Of a DNA stretch of 64,000 bases, positions 24,201 through 36,200 are shown piece after piece. Position numbers and translations under genes: made by a program. The notes below the pieces were generated by a model that was not told where the DNA came from, did not search any database, and saw only the letters and a program-made list of their open reading frames with translations. Where the stretch lies: positions 930,001 to 994,000 of the forward strand of contig JAJQJQ010000006.1 in the NCBI GenBank assembly GCA_028622995.1, read 5' to 3'. The stretch comes from Panagrolaimus kolymaensis. Its lineage: Eukaryota > Nematoda > Chromadorea > Rhabditida > Panagrolaimidae. Numbering within the stretch: the stretch's first letter is position 1; every line of letters starts with the position of its first letter.

Positions 24201-27200
24201 GACCTTCATCATTTTCTACAACTAAAGTATATTCTCCTGCATCAGCTGGAATAACAAAAGTAATATCAAGGGAAACATAACCAAAATCATTAAGTAATTT
24301 ATAACGATTTGAATTTTTTATTGGCATTCCATTAAATAACCAATATACTTTTAATCGATTATCATCAACAGGAGTGTATTGAGCTTCAAGATGAACTGTA
24401 CCCGTTTCAACTACATCTTCAACAGAAGCTGGAAGTTGAACGGAAATGCTTGGAGCTCCTTTAGGCCCTTCTTCAATTTCGTCAGGTTTAAGAGCTGGGG
24501 TTTCAAGTTCAGTGATTCTTTGAATTGAAGATGGATGGAAAGTATCCATAAGCATTGAATCTTTTCCCCCGCATTGAATATCAATGGATGAACGAGCTTC
24601 ACCCGCTGAATTTCGAACTACTAAAGTATAGGTTCCAGAATCTTCAGGATACATATAAAGAATGTTAAGAGCGGCAAAACCAAAATCATATGAAGTTACA
24701 AATCGATGGGCTTGCATGATTGGTTGATCATTTAATAACCATTCATACTAAAAAATGAAGGAGAATAAATAAAAATAGTTATTTGAATTTTCATATTTTT
24801 GGGGTTAACAATAAATTCCTTTCTATTATCTTTTTATTTGGTTTAGAATAATTCATTCGGTGCCATTAACTTACAGTGAGAGTATTATCATCGGTTGGAC
24901 CGATTTGAGCTTCCAAATAAACATTATCTGATTCATTAGCTTCAAGAGTTTGTCCATCGCCCAATGGTTTAACAAAAAATGGGGCCTAAAAATTCATTTG
25001 ATCCATCGATTATTTTTACCCAAATTAATTTTACTTACTTGTTTATCAGCTTCTGGAACTTCTTCTGGGGCGATTCGAGGGGCTTCTAGCTCTTGAATTC
25101 TTGCATAAGATTGAGGGTGTTGAGATTGTCCAAGAATTACACCCTTAGCTGTAGGAGGATGAGGAGTTAAATTTAATTTTAATATTTTTAATTCCGGTGG
25201 TGGAGTGGAAAACCATGATTCACCAGGCTTCAATCGACTTAATTGTTGTGAAGATTTTGGTAAAAAACTATTGTTATCCCCAAAATTATTTTTATTGATT
25301 GGAACGGTTTTGGTATTTAAATTTTCCTTTCGTGGCGACACATCACGATTTTGGGGTTGAAAAGTCTCTTTTCGAAGCGAAACACTTTTTTGTTGTGAAT
25401 GCGATCGAGGAGATAACATAAACGCAGATTTAGGACCTAATATTTGCGAAGAAGGTGTCGCAGTAGTTTTAATTTGAATTGGAATCGAATAATGATGAGG
25501 ATGGGAGGAAGCTGATCGAGAAGATTGATGATGATGGGAAGGTTTTAAAACAATAGGAATATTTCGAATTTTAGAATGCGTTGGCGGATGTAAATTACTC
25601 CCGCTGCTGCTATTTCTACCGTTGTTGTTAGACATCTTTCCCGTCAAAAATAAATAATAAAAATATTACTAATTTTTTTGTTTGTATAAAAAATGAATAA
25701 CAACAACTAAACAACTTTTTTTTCTAAAGAAAAAAATCTAAGTTTTTTATTTTTTCGATTTTTTCGTCTTCGTTCAAAATCAACAATAAAAAAAAATAAT
25801 GGAAAAATAATTTTTTGGTTTTACTTGGGTTCACTTAGTTTTTAGTTGTTAGTTTGTCGATGTCTTTTGTGATTTTTTCCCTCCTCCGCTAGGGTTACTT
25901 TTGCTGCTTCTTTTTTTAGCTTACTTTTTTTCCTCAGAAGCAAAATGCAAAAAATCGAATCGAATCATGCTTATAGAAAAAAAAAGTAAGCAACCAACAA
26001 AATTTTTAAGGCTGCTGCTTATTTTTTTTTTATTTTCTTTGACGACGACATTGCGCAAGAAAAAAAAAGATTGCGGAGAAGATGATTTTGCTGCTGCTTT
26101 TGCTCTTTTTTGCTTGCTAGTGGCTGCTGGCTGCTGTTATTTTTGTTTGTGGGAACCAAAAAGAAGGAAAAAAATTATTTTTTTTCAATGTTTGTTCGAA
26201 AGATTTTGATTTTTTTATGACTTGAATCATCCGGGGTAGTTAGTTAAGTTACTTTTTATTTTTTTTTGTTGCCTTAAAATATGTATGTAAAAATAAAATA
26301 TGAAGAATGAGATTCGTTATTGGAATAAACAAAAAAAATGCAGTTTACAACAACAAAGACTAATAAAAATGATGGATAATTTTAAAGCATAAAATTTCAT
26401 GAAAAATAATAAAAGCGGATATTAGAAAATTGTTACTTTCTTTAACATTAATTTTTCGCTCAAAATTAATTCTTCTTATGCAGTTTTAAATTTAAAAAAA
26501 AAAGAAAAATATTCTTTACAATTTTTTTCTTCTGATTTTAGAGATTTGGGTTTCAAAAAGTATTAAAACACTTTCCTCAATAAAAAATCGATTACAGTTT
26601 TATTTTTTATCTATGAATTACAAATTTTTTAATTTTTTTGTTTAAAGCTAAAAATGTGTCTATTAATGTCGAAAATTATATGTGCTATTCAAAAAAGATG
26701 TAATAAAACAAAATGCAGTTTATAAATGTTTGTTTTATTAGCAAAAAAATAAATCATTTTTTTAAAGCTTCCTACGAATATTTGCGTCACCAGTTTTGAT
26801 ATTCTATTCAAAAAAAGAATTATTGCGCTCTACCGTAATCACACATGGGCGTATAGGTACCTTAGATTTTCAAAACTTTGCTGCCTATAAAAAAAGCACG
26901 TACTCTCCCCTTTGATTAATTTTCCAAACTCTTGGGAGATCGCTGCTGCCTATAATTTTTTTCTTGAAAAAGAACGTACTCCTTCCTTAGTATATTTTTT
27001 AGAATTTCAAAAAAGTGGTGCTGCCTGCTGCCTATAGGCTACCTAAAAAGGTACCCAAAGGTACCCATTGCCCATGTGTGACCGTAATAATAAAATGTCG
27101 TGGACCAAACTTTAATATTTTGCTAATGGTCTTCTATGTGTATCAACAACCTTACTCTCAGTTTTATATAATTTTTGAAATTTATGTTTTAAGTTTTGTT

Positions 27201-30200
27201 TTTTATCCTGATTCAGTTTTATTTAAAAGCGTGGCAAAAAAATTATTTTTACGTTTCATCTCGCGTAAGCAACTAAACTTAATTTATAAAATAAACATTT
27301 TATTTTTTCTCAGTTTTTTTTTCTTGTTGCATTTTTAATTGCATTAAAAAAAGCCATAATTAAATATTCTGTTTATTATTAACAAAATTGAAGTAAGTTT
27401 TTGGGTGTATCAAGATACACACATGGGCGTATAAGTACCATAGGTTTTCAAAACTTTGCTGCCTATAAAAAAATCACGTACTCTCCCCTTTGATTAATTT
27501 TTCAAACTCTTGGGAGATCGCTGCTGCCTATAATTTTTTTCTTGAAAAAGAACGTACTCCTCCCTTAGTATATTTTTTAAAATTTCAAAAAAGTGGTGCT
27601 GCCTGCTGCCTATAGGCTACCTAAAAAGGTACCCAAAGGTACCCAATGCGCATGTGTGTCAAGATACACTTTAATAATCTTTTTTTATGGAAAAAAACCA
27701 GCAACATCAGTTTATCTTTTAAAAAGTGAAAAATTCTCAACTTTTGTAACAATTACGCAGTTTTAAAAATAATGATAATTTTAATTACTTTAACAAAGTT
27801 GAGTAATTATATGCACAGTTAAAAATTTTATCCGAAAATATGCAAATTTTAAAATAAAGAAAAATTAAATTTTATTTTTTTCATTAAAAATATTTATATA
27901 TTTCAAAAGGTTTCTTATGAACCCATTGGATCCAGTTTAATTTAACCGGACGAATATTTTTTTTACATCACTTACCTTTAGACACTGGTCTCACCAGTTT
28001 AACCATAAAAATTATTAAAAAAAGGTGTAACCAAAAAAGGTGCAAAAGCAAAAACAAAAAACCAAAGTGCATTTTTTTTTGCGAGGGAGAAAAACTTAAG
28101 ATAAAAATAAGGGAATTTTTGGGGAAAATGTATCGATTATGGTAAAAGTGCAGTTTAATTAAATTTTTTTGGTCATCACAGAATTTTCTTTTTTATTTTG
28201 TCGACTGAAGCCTGAAATGAATTTTATAAGTAACAGTTAAAAATATTTACCTTCGCAATGAATTTGTGTTGAAGTTTGAGCTTCACCTAAATCATTTCGA
28301 GCTACGCAAGTATAAGTGCCCGAATCTTCAGCATAAAAATGCAGGATATCAAGTGATACAAAACCAAAATCATGGAAGGTTCGGAATCGATGAGCTGAAA
28401 ACAAAAGATAATTCATGTATTCAGTTAAAATAAAAAACCAAATATTTTTTTCTTTGTATTTTTATTATTAAAAAGCGCAATCTCAATTCCAGTTTTTTTG
28501 CCACAAAAAAAATTAAAAAATTCAGTTTTTAATTTACAAAAATTATTTAAAACGATAAAATATGAGCACTGAATTTAGTCCATGACAGAATTATTAAATT
28601 TTTAAAAATTTTTGCTTTTATAATTTAATTAGCTAAAGAATTGGAAGTACAGTTAAATTTATTTACTACAAAATAAAACATAATTCTTTACTTTGCAGTT
28701 TCGAAAAATTGGAGATCACAAAAATTATAAAAAAATTAAGTCAGTTACATAAAATTTGAAAAAATTTGGCACAGTTTTTAAATAATTGTTAAAAAAGCAA
28801 CTTAACAACAATTAAATAATTTGGATACGTTAATGGGAAAAATATTTTTGCAGTTTTCTTTGACGAAGAGTCCAAAAAAAAACAGTTAGTTAAAACTATA
28901 AATTTTTCCTCGTTTGCTCTTCTGATGACTTCTGCTATGCAGTTAAAAACTAAAGCTATCGATATTAGCATATAAAAAAAACGTGATTTTATTTAAAATA
29001 AATATCTTTATATCTGAAATACCGAAACAATGCTTTCATATAACTATGAAAAGCTAGCTCTTCGTCAGTTAAAATAATAAAAATAAACAAAATTAAAATT
29101 TTCATTTTGTGCCATCAAAAAAAATAAAATTGCAAAATTTAAAATGCAATAAATTAATTTCCCTTTTTAATAACAGAAATTAACAGTTTACTTTTTTTTA
29201 TAATTCTTATTTATGAATCGTCACAAATTTACATGAAATTTTTTGTTGACTAAAAATAATTCCGAAAACGTAGATTGCAGTTTTTTTTTATTAAAAAAAA
29301 TTTAATTTACTTCGTGGTTTAAGAGTATTATTAAAATTGTGAATACAGTTTTTTTATCTTCTAAAGCAAAAGAGTACAGAAAATTCACTAGGAAATTATT
29401 CAATATTTTTTTATTGAAAAATGTCCTGCAGCAATTGCCAACTCAGTTTTTTAATTTTTTCTTACTTTCCAAACTCTAATGATGATGGAATAAAAGAAAG
29501 GTATAAAGATGGCGCAGTTTTCTAAAGATTAAAATTTTTTAATTTTTTTGAATTTTCTGCACTCAAAGTATTAAATTTGATAATTGCAAATTTCTGTTTA
29601 CTTATTTCTTTCTTTTGTAATCGGTGCTGGCAGCTTTATATTACTACCCCGAAAATTGCTTCTTTAGAAGCTTACAATATTTATTTCCACCATACTTTTT
29701 ATATTTTTTACGTAGGCAAGAAAGTTTTATAAAGAAAAAAAAATTTATAATAATTTTCTGTTGATAAAAATCCATCGAGTGCGACGCGCATGGCCGCAGT
29801 TTATTATATATAATTTATGGAAAAGACTTTTCTGCAGTTTAAAAATAAAATAAAATAAAATTTTTGTATCTTTGTTTCAAAAAACATTTAATTTAAAAAT
29901 ATTAAAAATTTATTAAATTTACTTCTGGCACTTCATCTCCATGGACAGTTTTTTAATTATCCAAAAATATGCTAAATTCCCATTTTGTTTATCGCTAGCA
30001 GTTTATTTTATTTTTTATAATTAGCTAAAGCTAGCAAACTTTGATATGAAAAAAAATTTTTTTTTGTAGGTTAAAATTAACTCTACGATGTAAGAAGCCG
30101 CCAGTTTATTTTTTATATATTTTTTCAAGTGCAAAAAACCGTTGCAAGAAACCGATCACAATTAAAAAAAAAGCAAAGAATTTTTGTTGTTGATTTCAAC

Positions 30201-33200
30201 AAAAACATTAAATGTCAAAATTTTCAGAATACTAATCTTGCTTGAATCCGTCACAGTTTTTTCATAATAAAATAAATTATAAGTCCTGGAAGAGAAGAAC
30301 TTACACAGTTTATTTAAAAAAAAATCAATCAACATGAAAGATAAAATTATAATTCGCAAAGGCAGTTTAAAAATAAAAAAATTGTTTTATCTTGGCTTTT
30401 AATTTTGATGAAAATCAAATTTTAAAAATTTCAAATGAAATGATACTAGATGTTTACAGTTTTTTATTACATTAAAAAGATTTGATTCCTAAATTGTTTT
30501 ATAGTTTCAGATACTTTTTATGATGGCTATTTAATTTAATTTTTGTTAGCGCCCTTCTTTTTATTAAGAAAACCAATAAATACGAAAACAGTGCGAAACT
30601 TCACAGTTTAAAAAAATAATTGATTCTTAATAACTTAATCCCGTACGCGCTATCTTCACCAGTTTATTTATTTATAATTTTTAATGCTCATATTTTATTA
30701 TAAAAGCGCACACTTTGTAATTTAAATATAGTTTTTCGAATCATATATTAAAAAAATATTTCCTTACCATGTGGAATAGAATGACCATCTTTAAGCCATT
30801 CAATTTTAAGGCTATTATCACTCACGGGTTCAACTTTACATTCTAAATGAACCGGTTCACCTTCTTCGATTTCCATTCCATCACTTGAAAGGCCTTGAAC
30901 AAATTGAGGACCACTCTAAAAATTTTTTTTCACCAAATCTTTAAATTATTTCACAGTTTTTTAAGAAGAAAAAATTGTGTTACTGGGAAGTCAGTTTTTA
31001 CGGGAAAATATTAGAAAAAATTTGCCTAATTTTAATTTTAAATTCTTCAAAAAATTAATAAAAAAGTCGTAGTGGGCGCCAGTTTAAAAAAAATATAGTT
31101 TTTCTTACTTCGGGTCCATGTTCTTCAATTTCTTCTCTACCATATTTATTTAAAGATTCAAGATATTGTATTTTCGCATAAGAATCTTCATGTTGAGTTT
31201 GGGATAAAATTGAATCCTTTCCTGTAATTATAATTTGACATTGACGAACATCCTCTCCTAAGGCATTTTTAGCTTTAACAGAATAAATTCCAGAATCTTC
31301 AGGAATAACACCTTTGATGTCCATCGAAATAAAACCAAAATCATATGTTGATCTTATTCGAGAACCAGTTATAACTGGTAAATCATTTAAATACCATTCA
31401 ACAATCATTGTTGGATCATGTACAGGAGTGAGCTAGAAAAATATTGAAAATGAATAAATTAAAAAAAGACAGTTTAATAAAAAAAAGGATAGCCAAAAAT
31501 TTCAGTTTAAAAAAGGAATTTAAAGAAAATGATAATAGCGCTTTTTTTAACGACTCAATTAATGAGGACGCAAAACACAGTTTTTTCTTTACACTTTTGC
31601 TGCATAGTTTAAAAAATGGAAATAAAATTATTCCATGGTAAAAACAGTTTTATAAAGAATTTTAAAAGAAAATCCAGTTTAAAAAGAGGAATTTTTTTCC
31701 AGAAAAAAAGTGATAAAAGTTTCTCCTAGATTAAATTAATGCCAAGTCTTTATTATCAGTGCACTTTTTATTGAATTGTTTGGAAGCAAAACTTAAAAAA
31801 ATTAAGCAATTTAGATTAAAGTAATCAAATGGTTATGCAGTTTTTTACACAAATCCCTATTATCAAAATTTTTGCAATGTGAAATGTTTTTTCTCGGCCC
31901 TTGTTATTCGGTGGCAGTTTAAAAATAATATTTTTGTTTAATACAAAAAAATGAAAAATTAAATAAATAAAGTTATTTAAAAAAATTTTTATGGAAAGAA
32001 TTTTTCTTTATTTTATTTGCAACACGGTAATTGACTAAAATAAACTTAACGAATATCAGTTTTGTTTTAACAAAAATAATAACTGTAATTTACAGTTAAA
32101 ATGGAATTTTTTTCCAAAATAAATCAAAAACTTCTGACAGTTTAGTAAAAATAAAAACTTTTATCAAAAATACAGTTTATAAATAATAATTCTTGTAACA
32201 GAACAAAAATAAAAAAAAATTAAAAAATAAAAATTAAGATGTAAAATGTTTTTGGAATAAACAATTTCAGTTTAAAACTCGCTGTTTTGAGTAAGCACAA
32301 AAAAAATCCCAACAATCCTCCGTCAGTTTTATAAATAGTTTTCAGGTAAAAATTAAAAATGTTTTTTATTTTACTTATTAAATTATCCAAGCTTTTCGCA
32401 GTTTATTCTGTAGACAAAAATAAAAAAACATTTAATCATTAAACAGTTTTTTTTCTTGAATTTGTGAAGCGTTTTTTAGAGTTAAAAATAGGCTATTTTG
32501 ATTATGCTTCGTAAAAAGTAATAAAATCGGCATAAATAATGTTTACATCTTCCAGTTTTTTTTAAACAAACCCTTAGAATTATCTTTATTTTAAAAAAAA
32601 TAAAATATTGCATATTTTCCCCCTTCATTTTTATGATAACAGTTTTTAATAATATTTTTTTTGGTAGTAAAAAGAAAAAATGTGAAAAATAAAAGACATT
32701 AAATTGTAGGAATTTTTTAAAGAAAAGGTTTTGTCAATAAAAAAGCTTCGATATGAACACGAAAAACGTCGAAACAAGTTGTCAGTTTTATTTAAAAAAT
32801 ATATAAAAGATTATCTATCTTTAATTTAAAACTAAAAGTTTCTTATTTTAGAAATCGAGGTAATCAAGAATCCTTCCAGTTTATTTCGACGATTAAATTA
32901 AAAGCGGCTTATTTGCGCATCAAGATTGAAACAGTTTTTTTTCTCGAATTATTGAGACAAAAATTGAAAAAAAAAATAAAAAGATACATCTTATGAATGG
33001 CAGTTTTTTTTCCAAACCCAAAAAAAGTTAATTAATAAACATGGTATAATTTTTAATACAACAACAGTTTATTTAAAAAAATTGTTTATCGCTCAAGGTT
33101 TTCGAGAATTTATTAAAAAAAAGAAGAAAAATAATTTTTTGAAGCGGTTTTTAAGCCAGTTTTTATTTATTCATTTTATTTTATTCTTGTCTTAAATGAT

Positions 33201-36200
33201 GGAAGTAAGTTCCTAAGATTAAAAATTTTAAAATAATTAAGAGAATGCGCAGTTTTTACACAATTAAAACTTTTCCAAGAAATCCTGCAGATAACTTAAA
33301 AAAAAAGAAAAGAAGCCATCGACTTCAGCGTGAACAGTTATTAAAAATTGTTTTAAATTTTTTTTAAAAAAGTTTCTTACTTTCAATTCAAAATGTAAAT
33401 CATCGTGTTCGTGTAATTCCAAGTCTTGTAAATTACCCAAAAAATGTGGGGGGTTATCACATTCACGATCGGCAACTTCAGTTAAGCCAAAGTTTTTGGG
33501 TTGTTCCAATTCTTGGATTCGTTCAAGTCCTGGAAAAAAAGAATTATGATTACAACATCACAGTTAATATTTTTTTCTTGGCTATGACTTATTCATTTCA
33601 GTTATAAAAAAATAATAAAAATAAAAAATAAATTACTTACCCTCAGGGTGTTGAGGATCCAAATATAAGGTACCCTGTTTTGTTACCACAAGTTCAAGGC
33701 TACTTTGATCTTCACCGATTTCATTTTTAGCTACCATAGTATAAGTTCCACTATCTTCAGGATAGGCATATAATATATCTAATGCAACATAACCAAAATC
33801 AAACATAGGCCGGAATCGATGAGCTGCGGGCAATGGAGCTCCATTATGATACCATTGTACGCTCATTTTCACATCGGAGGCAGGTTGAATTCTCGCTTCA
33901 AAATGAACGGGTTCATTTTCTTCCACTTCCATTTTAGCTGCTAATGGTCGAACAACTTTTGGAGCTTCAAGGGAATGAAATTCTTCGGGTCTTTCATATA
34001 AAATGGGTCCAATATGAATTTCATGTCCTTCAATAACATTTATTTGTTGAAGCGAATCTTCATGAAGAGGATCGAGTTGCAAAGTTTCAGTATAAATTGT
34101 TGTTAAATTTGCTGACGATTTTGCTTCACCAAGGTCATTAATTAATTGACAGGAATATACTCCAGAATCTTCCGGATATGTTGGATGCAAGGTTAAAGAA
34201 ACAAAACCAAAATTATGAAAAGTTTGAATTCGATTTGCATTAGGCAAAGGTAAATCATCTTTTAACCATTGAACACGCAAAGTTGGATCATTAATTGGTT
34301 GAATTCTTGCTTCAAAATATGATCGACCAAGTTCATCGGGGCAATGATAATCAGAAAGTTGAGTTAAAAATTGTGGAGCAGATTTTTGTCCTTTATTAAC
34401 CGAATATTGAATATCTCGAACATCTTCAACATCATATCCTTGATTTTCTTTAAGAATATCCGCTCGAGGATGGACGAGAATGGTCGCGGTTGTTTCAGCT
34501 TGACCTCGTTCATTTGTAGCTTGAATGGAATATAATCCTGCATCAGATAATTGAGATTCAGCAATTGATAATACGACAAAGCCATGTTGGATTTGAATTT
34601 GAGTTCGATCATCTGGAAAAGAAATAAAAGAAAAAATTAATATTTTAGAAAGGGTGCTCTAAATGCAGTTAATCTTTTTCTTTACATAAAATAATTTCCT
34701 AATTACAAATGGTATTACAATGCAGTTTTTATATTTTTTTTGAACTTCCAAAACATCCTTTGTTTTAAAAGGTTATTAAAAATAAAGATCGATTAAATTT
34801 TTTTGATTTTATAAAAATTTTACCCTAAAATTTTTAACTATGCAGTTTAAACAAATTTCTCTTTAATTTTTTTTAAAACGTGGAAATAAAGGAAAAAGTT
34901 TTAGGTGAAAAATTTTTATATGTATATTAATTAGCTAGAATTATTTTGCTTCAAATTATCACTCAACCACGAACTACCCTGATAAACAGTTTAATAAAAT
35001 TTTGTTTTCAATCTTTTAAATTTGAAGTTATCTTATCTAACTACAGCTAAACCAAAAAAAGTCTCTTTTTTTTAGAAAACTAATGGCTATAACGCAAAAA
35101 ATGGCTAAGATTATATTAGTCAACACAGTTTATAAATAAAATTTCCAAAAACTACAGTTTTAAACTCATTTAAATTATCTAACGCGCGAGCACAAAATGG
35201 CCCAGTTTTTAAAAAAATATTTGTAATGGATCAAAAAAATAGTTTTAAAAAATATATACATATGTTTGTATGGTGCAAATTTTTTATGAAAGCGTGAGAA
35301 ATTTGATACAGTTTTGTTTGATTAAACAAGATGAATAACAGCACCGCAGTTTTTAAATTTATAAATTCTAGAACATCAATATACAGTTTAAAGAAAAATA
35401 AAAATATTTTAGTAACATAAAAAGAGGTTTTTCCCTAACGATAAATTTCGTACAGCAACAGTTTTAAGCTCAATTAAATTTCTTTTACAGCAAAGTAAAA
35501 ACAAGTGCAGTTTTATTTTCTTTTTTTGAATAAAAAGGTTAATAAACTTTCGCTGTTGCCAGTTTTTTTAGAATTGGAAAAAATGTGAATGCTCCTTTAT
35601 AGCTAACTTAAATAAAAAGAGCTGAAGAAGGGAATATCAGTTTTTAAATTTAAAAAATAATTTTTTTTAAAACTTACTAGATTGAATGGGAGATCCATTT
35701 AATAAAAATTGAATATTTAAATTTTGATCATTAATAGGTGTAAGTTTAGTTTCCAAATATAATGGTTGACCTTCGAAGATTTCTTGTGAACGTAAATCTT
35801 TATGGAAATTTGGCCGATCTATAGCCGGGGCATTTCCAGAAACTCTTGGAGCATTTCCAAACATCATCGTTGCTTTTTGTGATTGTTCTTGTTGATATAC
35901 TGAAGGACTCATTCGACCTCCTCCATCTTGTTGTTGAGATTTAAGGAAGGCATTAACCGAAGGTGAACGATATCCAACAACATCGATATTACAAGTTTGT
36001 CGAGCTTCACCAAGGGAATTTACAACGACAATAGTATATTCGCCATGATCAAAAACTGTGACGGGATTGATTTCAAGCACGGCATGTCCAAAATCATTTT
36101 GTTGAGTTACTCGACTTGAAGCTAACAAAGCTTTTCCATTGAGCAACCAAGCAATTTTAAGATTTGGATCATCTTTAGGCGAATATTGAATATCCAAAAG

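Noticed and set aside
26840..27658. The two MITE copies as one tandem segmental duplication
   Set aside because: Each copy has its own distinct 8-bp target duplication and the intervening DNA is not repeated.
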